Shown here: piece after piece, positions 35,512 to 43,949 of the stretch
Numbering within the stretch: position 1 is the stretch's first letter
Layout: each line of letters starts with the position of its first letter
The notes under the pieces: model-generated
The model's input: the letters and a program-made list of their open reading frames with translations, nothing else
Database searches by the model: none
What the model was told of the DNA's origin: nothing
Source: Candidatus Methylopumilus planktonicus
GTDB taxonomy: Bacteria > Pseudomonadota > Gammaproteobacteria > Burkholderiales > Methylophilaceae
Reading direction: 5' to 3'
Length of the DNA stretch: 64,000 nt
NCBI RefSeq assembly: GCF_006364715.1
Contig: NZ_CP040984.1
Coordinates: 682,001 to 746,000 of the forward strand
Program-made: the position numbers and the translations under genes

Positions 35512-35887
35512 ACTGTTTAATAAAGCCTATTGCCAGCCAGCCAAGGTAAGCCATTAATATAGATCCTACGACATGAAGCGCAATAAGGGTGAGCGAGGCG
35601 ACGAACTCATTCTTTTGCAACAGCTGGAAGATCTCGGCAGTAAATGCCGAGAATGTAGTAAGGCTTCCTAAAAAACCTATATTAATAATAAGTTTCAAGT
35701 CTGGGCTAAGATCACTAAAAAATTCAAAAGCTCCCATCGAAACACCCATTAAAAAGCCACCCATAAGATTGACTGTTAATGTTCCTAACGGAAATATCGG
35801 ATGAAGCGAATTTAATAATATACCTATACCCCAACGACTCCATCCGCCAATAGCTGCAGCAAAGCCTATATATAAAAAATTTTTCAA
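35504..35887 (-). CDS. crcB: Fluoride ion channel CrcB/Fluc
   Basis: Small inner-membrane fluoride exporter of 127 residues with four membrane helices, working as a dual-topology dimer. The motifs GGWSRWGIGI, GTLTVNLMGGFLMG and GFLGSLTTFSAFTAE, which includes the channel-lining and sodium-site segment, are diagnostic. Its start overlaps the orn stop by 4 bases, so it is translated from the orn transcript. There is no room for a fluoride riboswitch in front of it. Confidence 0.93.
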   Translation of the reverse strand: MKNFLYIGFAAAIGGWSRWGIGILLNSLHPIFPLGTLTVNLMGGFLMGVSMGAFEFFSDLSPDLKLIINIGFLGSLTTFSAFTAEIFQLLQKNEFVASLTLIALHVVGSILMAYLGWLAIGFIKQSI

Positions 35888-36444
35888 GATAATTTTAAGA
35901 AATGCTCGCGATAATATTTCAATTCGTCGATCGAATCATATATGTCTGATAAGGCTTCATGTTTGCTTGTTTTTTTAAAACCTTGGTAGAGCGAAGGTCT
36001 CCATCGACGAGAAAGCTCTTTAAAAACACTGACGTCTAGATTTCTGTAATGAAAATAACTTTCTAAATTGGGCATATGTTTTGCCATAAAACGTCGATCT
36101 TGGCAGATTGAATTGCCGCACATCGGTGATTTATTTGGTGCAATATGTTTTTTTAAAAACTCAATGGTCGCTTCTGAAGCGTAAGCCTCATCAAACGATG
36201 ATTGCTTAACCTTTTCAATCAATCCTGATTTTGAGTGGGTAGATTGATTCCATGTATCCATACCATTCAATACCTCATCTGGCTGATGAATAACAATGAC
36301 TGGGCCTTCTGCAATTATATTTAAATTAGGATCAGTAACTACTGTGGCCAACTCAAGCACTTTATCAGCCTCAGTATTAAGGCCGCTCATTTCCATATCA
36401 AGCCATATTAAATTATCGTCCGAGGAGCTCATCATGATTTCCAT
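35884..36444 (-). CDS. orn: Oligoribonuclease
   Basis: DEDDh 3'-5' exonuclease that finishes RNA decay by degrading 2-5-mers and pGpG. It has 186 residues. Exo I is WLDMEMSGL (D and E), Exo II lies in NSICQDRRFMAKHMP, and Exo III is KHEALSDIYDSIDELKYYREHF with the catalytic H and D. Start choice is slightly uncertain because methionines at residues 1, 4 and 5 are all close. It is divergent from the M48 protease with an inverted repeat between them. Confidence 0.95.
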   Translation of the reverse strand: MEIMMSSSDDNLIWLDMEMSGLNTEADKVLELATVVTDPNLNIIAEGPVIVIHQPDEVLNGMDTWNQSTHSKSGLIEKVKQSSFDEAYASEATIEFLKKHIAPNKSPMCGNSICQDRRFMAKHMPNLESYFHYRNLDVSVFKELSRRWRPSLYQGFKKTSKHEALSDIYDSIDELKYYREHFLKLS

Positions 36445-36464
36445 TAAAATAGTACTGATTGATT

Positions 36465-36492
36465 AAAACAATCTACAACGTGAGATTGTTTT
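36465..36492. promoter_or_regulatory. Perfect inverted repeat between orn and the M48 protease
   Basis: AAAACAATCT (36465-36474) and AGATTGTTTT (36483-36492) are perfect inverted 10-mers separated by eight bases, so their centres are about 18 bases apart. The position in the divergent promoter gap of 88 bases fits a regulator operator. An RNA hairpin in either leader is the alternative. No regulator is identified. Confidence 0.5.
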
Positions 36493-36532
36493 CATACAGA
36501 ATACTAGAATATTAACTTAATTCAGAGATATT

Positions 36533-37762
36533 ATGGACGAAATACTACGCAACACCTTTATTGCTGTTCTTGCTTTAAGCACAGGCATTCATCTATGGCT
36601 TGCAAGAAGACATATTAACTTTGTGTCTAATCACAAAAATAAAGTGCCTGATGCCTTTAAAAAAAATATCACGCTTAAAGATCACCAAAAAGCTGCGCAT
36701 TATGCAATCGAGAAAAGTGAATTAGGTTCAAAGGATACAATCGTCCAAGCCTCCCTGCTGCTGCTCCTTACTTTAGGAGGATTGATTAGTTCAATCTCTC
36801 ATCTTTTTGATTCAATTTCATCTCCGCTCTTAAAAGATATTGCATTAATCTTAAGCGTCATGTTTGTAAGTAGCCTCGTTGATCTACCTTTTAGTTATTA
36901 CAAAACATTTAAGATTGATGAAGCGTTTGGTTTTAATCGCATGACAAAGAAACTATTTTTTTCAGATCTTTATAAACAGATGATTTTAGGTTTATGTCTT
37001 GGCCTGCCTATTTTATTTGTTGCATTGTGGATGCTACAAAATGCTGGGGCATATTGGTGGTTTTATCTATGGGCAGTTTGGAGTTTATTTAATCTTTTAA
37101 TTCTTGCAATTTACCCCACTTGGATTGCTCCTTTTTTTAATAAATTCTTACCCTTAAAAGATAAAACTTTAAAAACTAAGATTATTGCGCTCTTAAAAAA
37201 ATGTGGTTTTAAATCTCAAGGATTATTTGTAATGGATGGTTCTGCAAGAAGCAACCATGGCAATGCATACTTCACAGGCTTTGGTAAAAATAAACGTATC
37301 GTATTTTTTGATACGCTTTTAGAGCGTCTTAATCATAATGAGATTGAAGCTGTCTTAGCTCATGAGCTAGGCCATTTCCATCATAATCATGTTAAAAAAA
37401 GAATTGTAATGATGTTCCTCGTAAGTTTTATTGGCCTTGCTATTTTGGGTTATTTAAAAGATCAATTATGGTTTTATAATGCATTAGGTATTGTTGAACC
37501 TACAAATGGCAGCGCCTTGCTTCTTTTTATATTGGTTGGCCCTACTTTCATTTTTTTCATAAGACCTATCATGGCATTCTATTCGAGACAAAATGAGTTT
37601 GAAGCTGATCGCTATGCTAAAACACACTCGAGTGCCAAGTATCTTAAAGAGTCGCTAGTTAAACTTTACCGAGATAATGCATCAACTTTGACGCCTGATC
37701 CTTTATATTCCGCATTTTATGACTCCCACCCCCCTGCGTTACAGCGTATCGCAAGACTATAA
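36533..37762 (+). CDS. M48 family metalloprotease, Ste24/CAAX-protease-like
   Basis: 409-residue integral membrane protease. Several N-terminal membrane helices (from about residue 70 to 200) correspond to the CAAX prenyl protease 1 N-terminal domain. The zinc motif LAHELGHFHH gives H277, E278 and H281, and the third ligand is in RQNEFEADRYA. The layout is that of eukaryotic Ste24 rather than the shorter HtpX. Bacterial members probably act in membrane or envelope protein quality control, since there is no prenylation here. It is transcribed alone, followed by a hairpin and queD. Confidence 0.9.
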   Translation: MDEILRNTFIAVLALSTGIHLWLARRHINFVSNHKNKVPDAFKKNITLKDHQKAAHYAIEKSELGSKDTIVQASLLLLLTLGGLISSISHLFDSISSPLLKDIALILSVMFVSSLVDLPFSYYKTFKIDEAFGFNRMTKKLFFSDLYKQMILGLCLGLPILFVALWMLQNAGAYWWFYLWAVWSLFNLLILAIYPTWIAPFFNKFLPLKDKTLKTKIIALLKKCGFKSQGLFVMDGSARSNHGNAYFTGFGKNKRIVFFDTLLERLNHNEIEAVLAHELGHFHHNHVKKRIVMMFLVSFIGLAILGYLKDQLWFYNALGIVEPTNGSALLLFILVGPTFIFFIRPIMAFYSRQNEFEADRYAKTHSSAKYLKESLVKLYRDNASTLTPDPLYSAFYDSHPPALQRIARL

Positions 37763-37778
37763 AATTTCAAGAAAGCTT

Positions 37779-37802
37779 TTTTACCATTAACCAATGGTAA
37801 AA
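37779..37802. terminator. Hairpin between the M48 protease and queD
   Basis: TTTTACCATT (37779-37788) and AATGGTAAAA (37793-37802) form a perfect 10-bp stem around the loop AACC. It begins 17 bases after the M48 stop and ends 35 bases before queD. Flanking T and A runs inside the stem would allow weak termination in either direction; it could also be a leader element of queD. Confidence 0.45.
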
Positions 37803-37836
37803 TGTCATCTACTTATATGGCATAGCGCTCATAAAT

Positions 37837-38274
37837 ATGGACATTACAACACGCCTGGAATTTGATGCAGGGCACCGCATACCGAATCATAAAAGTAACT
37901 GTAAAAATTTACATGGTCACCGTTACGCAATTGAGGTTACTGTAACGGGCCCTATTCATGACGACAGAAAAAGTTCGGACTTTGGTATGGTGATTGATTT
38001 CTCTGATGTAAAGCAAATCATTAAGGACTTAGTCGTTGAGCCTTGGGATCACGCATTTATTGTTTATCGTGACGATAAAGATATTGTAAATTTTTTAAAC
38101 ACGCTACCAAATCATAAAACTGTCATATTTCCAGTTGTACCAACAGCAGAAAATATGGCATCAGAAGCTTACCGAATTTTAAATGCTGAATTTAATAAGC
38201 GCTTTAATGATCAGCTTAAAATAAAACAAATTCGCATGTATGAGACACCCAATAGCTGGGCTGATGCTATATAA
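37837..38274 (+). CDS. queD: 6-carboxy-5,6,7,8-tetrahydropterin synthase QueD
   Basis: Converts dihydroneopterin triphosphate to 6-carboxytetrahydropterin, the second step of queuosine base synthesis. It has 145 residues in the T-fold. The zinc histidines are H13, H26 and H28 (DAGHRI, NLHGHRY) and the catalytic cysteine is C22. The C-terminal MYETPNSWADA has the conserved E-T motif. It is a longer PTPS/QueD variant with an insertion DHAFIVYRDDKDI near the middle. A 6-pyruvoyl tetrahydropterin synthase role is less likely in a bacterium with queF and queG. Confidence 0.92.
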   Translation: MDITTRLEFDAGHRIPNHKSNCKNLHGHRYAIEVTVTGPIHDDRKSSDFGMVIDFSDVKQIIKDLVVEPWDHAFIVYRDDKDIVNFLNTLPNHKTVIFPVVPTAENMASEAYRILNAEFNKRFNDQLKIKQIRMYETPNSWADAI

Positions 38275-38280
38275 CTGAGA

Positions 38281-38961
38281 TTACCAAATAAGCTTTTTTT
38301 CGCTCTTCATTTTACCCAAATAAGCCTCATGAATTTTAAGTTCTTCGTCGCTTGCTTTGAGCACAAAAAGATTGGCAGGACGATGGGTATTTTTTTCTCC
38401 TGCAACATCTGATCCGTTATATTGAAAATCAATCATCAAATCTTCTTGTCCGCGAGTCATAGCAAGATAAACTTCAGCTAAAAGTTGAGCATCTAGTAAG
38501 GCGCCATGGAGACTTCTTTGCGAATTATCTATATTATAAAAACGGCATAAAGCATCTAAACTATTTCGCTGTCCTGGCCTCATGTCCTTTGCCATTTTTA
38601 ACGTATCAATAATATTTTCAACTACACCTTCAATAGGCGGCCTTTCGATCAATCCTAGCTCCATATTAATAAAACCCACATCAAATGGTGCATTATGAAT
38701 AATAAGTGTTGTATCTTTAATGAACTCAATAAAATCAGAAGCGATTTCTGTAAATTTTGGTTTATCTTGTAAGAAATCTAGCGTAATGCCATGAACCTCT
38801 TGAGCTGCAGGATCAATTTCTCTCTCTGGATTTAAATAAAAATGAAAAGAATTACTTGTGGGGCGACGATTTACGATTTCAACCGCTGCAATCTCAATAA
38901 TTCGATGCCCTTGATTTGCGTAAAGGCCAGTTGTTTCTGTGTCTAAAAAAATGTGTCTCAC
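38281..38961 (-). CDS. dnaQ: DNA polymerase III epsilon subunit (proofreading exonuclease)
   Basis: 3'-5' exonuclease subunit of the replicase core. It has 226 residues. Exo I is IFLDTETTGLY, Exo II lies in LIIHNAPFDVGFINMEL, and Exo III is HGALLDAQLLAEVYL. The C-terminal tail after about 185 would bind the alpha subunit. Its last base of the start codon overlaps the rnhA end by one base; dnaQ next to rnhA is a conserved pairing. Confidence 0.96.
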   Translation of the reverse strand: MRHIFLDTETTGLYANQGHRIIEIAAVEIVNRRPTSNSFHFYLNPEREIDPAAQEVHGITLDFLQDKPKFTEIASDFIEFIKDTTLIIHNAPFDVGFINMELGLIERPPIEGVVENIIDTLKMAKDMRPGQRNSLDALCRFYNIDNSQRSLHGALLDAQLLAEVYLAMTRGQEDLMIDFQYNGSDVAGEKNTHRPANLFVLKASDEELKIHEAYLGKMKSEKKLIW

Positions 38962-39407
38962 TACAATCCCTTTAATAAGTTATCAACGCCCTGATTTGCA
39001 AGCTGATCAGCTTTTTCATTGCCATCATGTCCTGCATGCCCCTTGACCCACAACCATTCAATAGAGTGACCAGAAGTTAATTCATCCAGTCTTTGCCATA
39101 AATCTATATTCTTGATAATTTTCTTGCTACTATTTTTCCATTGATTGCGCTTCCATGAATGAATCCATTCCGTAATACCTTTTTGCACATAAGTAGAATC
39201 CGTATATATTACAATGTCAGCCTCCTGTTTAATGATTTCAAGCGCTTTAATTACAGCTAATAATTCCATACGATTATTCGTAGTATTTTTTTCACCGCCA
39301 CAGATGGATTTCTCATTGGCTCCTGATATTAATAGAGCGCCCCAACCGCCATCACCTGGATTTCCTCTGCAAGCTCCATCTGTATATATTGTGATGGTAG
39401 ATTTCAT
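38961..39407 (-). CDS. rnhA: Ribonuclease HI
   Basis: Cuts RNA in RNA-DNA hybrids. It has 148 residues. The catalytic DEDD set is visible: YTDGACRGNPGDGGWG, the glutamate in NNRMELLAVIKAL, YTDSTYVQKGI, and HDGNEKADQLA. The basic handle region WKRNQWKNSSKK is present. It sits between the methyltransferase (4-base overlap) and dnaQ (1-base overlap). Confidence 0.97.
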   Translation of the reverse strand: MKSTITIYTDGACRGNPGDGGWGALLISGANEKSICGGEKNTTNNRMELLAVIKALEIIKQEADIVIYTDSTYVQKGITEWIHSWKRNQWKNSSKKIIKNIDLWQRLDELTSGHSIEWLWVKGHAGHDGNEKADQLANQGVDNLLKGL

Positions 39408-40120
39408 GATTTAACTTTAAAAGTTCTAGATTTTTGTGCTGAATATACCGGGGTTTTAATCAACTTCTTTTTCCATAAAGGTTGAATAGCATGCATACCA
39501 TGCACTCTCTTTTGTATCACAATGAAATAAAATCCTCCCAACATAGGCCACCATCTATCACCTAATTTTTCCATAGCATGTATTTTTTTTAACCATGATG
39601 ATTGCTGTATTGGAGGAACATAACATCCCATTTTTCCTTCAATCATTTCTAACCCCACGATAGGAAGCCACTCTTTAATTTTACTAAGTGATATAAATTT
39701 TGCATTCCAAGGGTAATCAATATCAAAACTTAAAAGTCTTTTTAAACCCCATAAGCTTGCTGGATTAAATCCTGTGATGATGAGGCGTCCTTCAGGCATA
39801 AGAACCCGGTGGATCTCTTTAAGTAATTCATAAGGCTCAACCATTTGCTCTAATATATGAGGGGCAATAAGTAAATCTACTGAGGCTTCATCGAAAGGTA
39901 GTGCCTCGTTTGAGGTCATTAAATCAGCATGATTTGAATTTAATGAAAATTTATTTTGAATGCGTGACTGATCTAAAAAATCAATATCGAAATTACCCAT
40001 TTGAATGGCATAGAAGCCAAACGTATCCATAACAACAGGATTTATATAATCATATTCTAACGCAAGTAAATATTGGCCTAAGGGGCTTTTAAACCATTCT
40101 TGTGGTGAAATTTTAGGCAT
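39404..40120 (-). CDS. Class I SAM-dependent methyltransferase
   Basis: 238 residues with a Methyltransf_11-type core: SVDLLIAPHILEQMVEPYELLKEIHRVLMPEGRLIITGFNP, the post-I and motif III region. Motif I itself is degenerate (GNFDIDFLDQSRI), so the cofactor site is less typical. This gene is regularly found upstream of rnhA-dnaQ and divergent from gloB in beta- and gammaproteobacteria (YafS type). The substrate is unknown. Confidence 0.82.
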   Translation of the reverse strand: MPKISPQEWFKSPLGQYLLALEYDYINPVVMDTFGFYAIQMGNFDIDFLDQSRIQNKFSLNSNHADLMTSNEALPFDEASVDLLIAPHILEQMVEPYELLKEIHRVLMPEGRLIITGFNPASLWGLKRLLSFDIDYPWNAKFISLSKIKEWLPIVGLEMIEGKMGCYVPPIQQSSWLKKIHAMEKLGDRWWPMLGGFYFIVIQKRVHGMHAIQPLWKKKLIKTPVYSAQKSRTFKVKS

Positions 40121-40163
40121 AAAAATATCTTATAATGATCTAAATACTTTACTATGAATACAA

Positions 40164-40889
40164 ATGACAGGCTACAAAGAAAATCAATTAATTCACATCG
40201 ATCCTATTGAAGCCTTTCAAGATAATTATATTTGGTTAATTCATAACGATCAAAATAGTGTAATCGTTGACCCAGGGGACGCTGGTCCAGTCATAAGTGC
40301 TCTAGAGAGAAAAAATCTTAATCTAGTCGCCATCTTAATCACCCACCATCATGCCGATCATATTGGCGGGGTAATAGCGCTTCAAGAAAAATACCCACAT
40401 ATTAAGATCTTTGCGCCACAAAAAGATAAATACGATTTTGTCAATATAAGCCTTAAAAATGGAGACGAAATTAATATTCCAGAACTTCAAATAAACTATA
40501 AAATAATTGAAATTCCTGGGCATACCCGAGGTCATATTGCCTATTACGATAAGAAAAACCTTTTCTGCGGCGATACGCTTTTTGCCTGTGGTTGCGGCAA
40601 AATATTTGATGGAACCCATGAGCAAATGTATAACTCGTTAAAAAAAATTAGCGCCCTACCTAAAGATACAAAAATCTATTGTGCGCACGAATATACTAAA
40701 AAAAATATTTCATTTGCCTTGTCACTTGATCCAGATGATACAAATTTAAAATTAAGAAAAGCACTTGTATCCAACATAAAAAATACTATTCCATCCTCAC
40801 TCGAGGAAGAATTAAAAACTAATCCTTTTTTAAAATGTACTTCACTAGAAGCATTTAAGCGTCTTAGAGATCTTAAGGATCAGTATTAA
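40164..40889 (+). CDS. gloB: Hydroxyacylglutathione hydrolase (glyoxalase II)
   Basis: Hydrolyses S-lactoylglutathione to lactate and glutathione in methylglyoxal detoxification. It has 241 residues. The binuclear metal motif THHHADHIGG is at about 57-66, then GHTRGHIAYY, LFCGDTLFACGCGKIFDGT and the final YCAHEYT motif. The C-terminal HAGH domain ends with RLRDLKDQY. It is one base ahead of mltD, whose ATG follows the stop almost directly. Glutathione-dependent formaldehyde oxidation is an alternative context, but the family match is to GloB. Confidence 0.95.
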   Translation: MTGYKENQLIHIDPIEAFQDNYIWLIHNDQNSVIVDPGDAGPVISALERKNLNLVAILITHHHADHIGGVIALQEKYPHIKIFAPQKDKYDFVNISLKNGDEINIPELQINYKIIEIPGHTRGHIAYYDKKNLFCGDTLFACGCGKIFDGTHEQMYNSLKKISALPKDTKIYCAHEYTKKNISFALSLDPDDTNLKLRKALVSNIKNTIPSSLEEELKTNPFLKCTSLEAFKRLRDLKDQY

Positions 40890-40890
40890 T

Positions 40891-42297
40891 ATGACATCAC
40901 TATTTAAATATGCCTTACTTTTTATTTGTATTTCAGCATCAATGATACCAAGTGCTTTTGCTGAGAAAAATATTCTAGGAGAGGAAATTAGTATTCTAGA
41001 TATCGATGTGCTTGATCAAGAAATTAATAAGCTTAATTCGTTAAACTTGAACTCCGCTGCTTCATCCAGTAAACCACAAAATTACCAAGCCAATAAAGCT
41101 GAAATAAATCTGTGGCAACGCATTTATTCTCGATATGACATTAAGAATGAAAACAATTCGAGGTCTAAGAAATATGAAGATTGGTATTCCGCTCGACCTG
41201 AGTATGTAGAAAGGATGATGGATCGCAGCCAGAAATATCTATTTTATGTTGTAGGTGAAGTAGAAAAAAGAGGTATGCCATCAGAAATAGCCCTTCTTCC
41301 GATGATAGAAAGCGCTTACAACCCCATTGCAAATTCAAGAAGTAAAGCTGTAGGTATATGGCAGTTTATTCCCTCCACAGGGAGGCTTTACGGTTTGAAG
41401 CAAGACTGGTGGCATGATAAAAGACGTAATGTGGTGGAAGCGACAAATGCAGCACTTGATTACCTGCAAAGGCTTCATACATTATTTGGCTCATGGGATC
41501 TTGCTTTGGCTGCTTATAATGCTGGTGAAGGTACTGTCGGTCGCGCTATAGCTAAAAATAGAGCGAAAGGCCTGCCAACGGATTATGCAAACCTTAAACT
41601 TCCAGGTGAAACAAAAGATTATGTGCCAAAGCTACAAGCTATTAAAAATATTGTTTCAAACCCAACACAATACGGACTTTATATAGACCCAATACCGAAT
41701 AAACCGTACTTTACATCTGTGGAAGCCCCTGCCGTGATTGATGCCGATCTTGCTGCGAATCTTGCTGAAATTTCTTATGATGAATTTTTACTTTTAAATG
41801 CTGAACATAGAAGACCTCTTATTAGAACAAATGATAAAACACAACGATTAATTTTGCCGATTAATGCAGCGGATACATTTGTAAAAAATCTTAGTCAAAA
41901 TGAAAAACCTTTAGTGTCCTGGAATATATATCAACCAAAACATAATGAAAAAATTAGAGCAATAGCAAATAAATTCGACATGCATGAAAGTGATCTCATA
42001 AAAGCTAATGATCTGAATCCTCAAAAAGCAATCAAGGCCTCTACCATGATGTTAGTAGCTAAAAAAGAAGGTGCGGAGTCAAATGCCAATCAAGATGTTT
42101 ATGAATCAAAAATTCAAAATGATAAGAAAGTTGAAGGCTTAGTGAAGCCTGCTGAGCACAAAGTTAAATCAGGAGATACGCTTAATAAAATTGCTAAAAG
42201 ATATGATATACGTATCGATGAACTAAAAGACATTAATCAAATGACTTCCTCAGACATTCAAATCGGATCCATACTTCAACTTCAAAGAAATAATTAA
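40891..42297 (+). CDS. mltD: Membrane-bound lytic murein transglycosylase D
   Basis: 468 residues with a signal peptide (ALLFICISASMIPSAFA, cleavage near residue 24). The SLT catalytic domain has the glutamate in LLPMIESAYNP, then SKAVGIWQFIPSTGRLYGL and DLALAAYNAGEGTVGRAI. A weak LysM (HNEKIRAIANKFDMHESDLIKAND) and a clear C-terminal LysM (VKSGDTLNKIAKRYDIRIDEL) bind glycan. No lipobox cysteine is evident, unlike E. coli MltD. gloB-mltD adjacency is conserved. Confidence 0.95.
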   Translation: MTSLFKYALLFICISASMIPSAFAEKNILGEEISILDIDVLDQEINKLNSLNLNSAASSSKPQNYQANKAEINLWQRIYSRYDIKNENNSRSKKYEDWYSARPEYVERMMDRSQKYLFYVVGEVEKRGMPSEIALLPMIESAYNPIANSRSKAVGIWQFIPSTGRLYGLKQDWWHDKRRNVVEATNAALDYLQRLHTLFGSWDLALAAYNAGEGTVGRAIAKNRAKGLPTDYANLKLPGETKDYVPKLQAIKNIVSNPTQYGLYIDPIPNKPYFTSVEAPAVIDADLAANLAEISYDEFLLLNAEHRRPLIRTNDKTQRLILPINAADTFVKNLSQNEKPLVSWNIYQPKHNEKIRAIANKFDMHESDLIKANDLNPQKAIKASTMMLVAKKEGAESNANQDVYESKIQNDKKVEGLVKPAEHKVKSGDTLNKIAKRYDIRIDELKDINQMTSSDIQIGSILQLQRNN

Positions 42298-42313
42298 CTT
42301 TATTACGCATAAT

Positions 42314-43948
42314 ATGTATTTTAAATATATTTTCCTCTTCTTTGTTTGTCTTAACCTAACTTCTTGTAGCGATAAGAAAGAGGTTGTTTATAACTTTGAT
42401 GGTACTTTTAATATTGAAAAAGGCGGCACACTTATCGATGCAATGTCTGGCGAGCCGAGTAATCTCATTTCGATGATTGCAGGAGATTCGGCATCGTCAG
42501 CCATCTCAGGAAATATTTTTAATAAACTTATTAAATATGATAAAAATTTAGAACTAGCCCCTGAAATAGCAGAAAAATGGTCAATATCAAGCGACCAGAA
42601 AACAATTACTTTTTATTTGAAGAAAAATCTTAAATGGTCTGACGGGCAAGACTTAACCAGTGAAGATGTTCTTTTTACTTGGAAACTTGTCACTGACGAC
42701 AAAACGAGAACTCCCTATGGCTCTGATTACAAGTTAGTTGAAAGGGCTGAAGTTCCAGATCCTCATACATTCCGAGTTGTATATAAAAAAGCATATGCAC
42801 CAGCCCTAGACAGCTGGGCGACTCTTCAAATTCTTCCGAAACATATCTTAAAAGACGAAGATATTAATCGCACTTTTTTCTCAAGAAAACCCGTTGGCTC
42901 TAGTTACTACAAATTAGCACAATGGGTTAATGGTGAAAAATTAACTTTGGAAGCTAGCCCCTCTTCAGTCATGGGCGAACCTAATATAGGCAACCTAACT
43001 TCACGCTTCATCCCTGACACATCTTCTCAATTTTTAGAACTGATCGCTGATAATATTGACCTCATGAATATTAATCCTATTCAATTCGCACGTGTGATTC
43101 CATCTAGACCAGACCTAAAGAATAAATTAGCACTATATAAAGAACTTGGAAATAGTTACACCTATCTTGGCTTTAATTCAAAACATCTCCCATTTAATGA
43201 TATTAAAGTAAGGCAAGCGATTAACTACGCAATTGATAAGCAGGAGATTATTGATGGTGTACTTTTAGGATTAGGGGAGCCCGTCGCATCCCCATATAAA
43301 CCTGGAACTCGATGGAGCAATCAAAAACTTCATCCCTACCCTTACGATAAAAATAAGGCACTTAAGTTACTTCGTGAGGCAGGCTTTAACGACACTAATA
43401 ATGATGGTATTTTAGAAAAAGATGGCAAACCTTTCTCATTTGAGATTCTCACGAATCAAAATAAGCAAAGAGAAATGACCGCAGTCCTTATTCAAAGAAG
43501 ACTTAAAGATGTAGGTATTGATGTAAAAATTCGAGTGATTGAATGGGCAAGCTTTGTAAATCAATTTATTAAAACTGGTGATTTTGATGCTGTCATTCTT
43601 GGCTGGAGTTTATCGCTTGATCCTGATCAATATAATATTTGGCATTCGTCACAACAAAAACCTGGCCAATTTAATTTTATTGGATACAACAATAAAGAAG
43701 TCGATCAATTACTTGAAGAAGGTCGTACCGAATTAAATCCTGACAAACGAGAAAAAATATATCATGCTTTTTCAAAAATCTTATTAAGTGATAGTCCTGT
43801 GATTTATTTATATGCTGGGTATGGTCTCACTGCTATGAGCAAACGTATCAAAGGAATTGAGTCCCCTACGCCGCCTGCTGGAATTGCGTATAATTCATAC
43901 GAATGGTTTATTCCCTCCACAGTCAGAAGAAATGAAATAGCTCAATAA
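42314..43948 (+). CDS. Peptide-type ABC transporter substrate-binding lipoprotein
   Basis: 544 residues of the SBP_bac_5 (DppA/OppA) family. The lipoprotein signal ends LNLTSC with the lipidated cysteine at residue 18. Family motifs include PEIAEKWSISSDQKTITFYLKKNLKWSDGQDLTSEDVLFTWKL (cluster 5 signature) and VRQAINYAIDKQEIIDGVL. It is the first of three transporter genes; the next begins one base after its stop. It probably binds oligopeptides, but other ligands are possible. Confidence 0.9.
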   Translation: MYFKYIFLFFVCLNLTSCSDKKEVVYNFDGTFNIEKGGTLIDAMSGEPSNLISMIAGDSASSAISGNIFNKLIKYDKNLELAPEIAEKWSISSDQKTITFYLKKNLKWSDGQDLTSEDVLFTWKLVTDDKTRTPYGSDYKLVERAEVPDPHTFRVVYKKAYAPALDSWATLQILPKHILKDEDINRTFFSRKPVGSSYYKLAQWVNGEKLTLEASPSSVMGEPNIGNLTSRFIPDTSSQFLELIADNIDLMNINPIQFARVIPSRPDLKNKLALYKELGNSYTYLGFNSKHLPFNDIKVRQAINYAIDKQEIIDGVLLGLGEPVASPYKPGTRWSNQKLHPYPYDKNKALKLLREAGFNDTNNDGILEKDGKPFSFEILTNQNKQREMTAVLIQRRLKDVGIDVKIRVIEWASFVNQFIKTGDFDAVILGWSLSLDPDQYNIWHSSQQKPGQFNFIGYNNKEVDQLLEEGRTELNPDKREKIYHAFSKILLSDSPVIYLYAGYGLTAMSKRIKGIESPTPPAGIAYNSYEWFIPSTVRRNEIAQ

Positions 43949-43949
43949 A

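Noticed and set aside
35884..35887. A fluoride riboswitch controlling crcB
   Set aside because: crcB starts inside the orn stop codon region, leaving no leader for a riboswitch.
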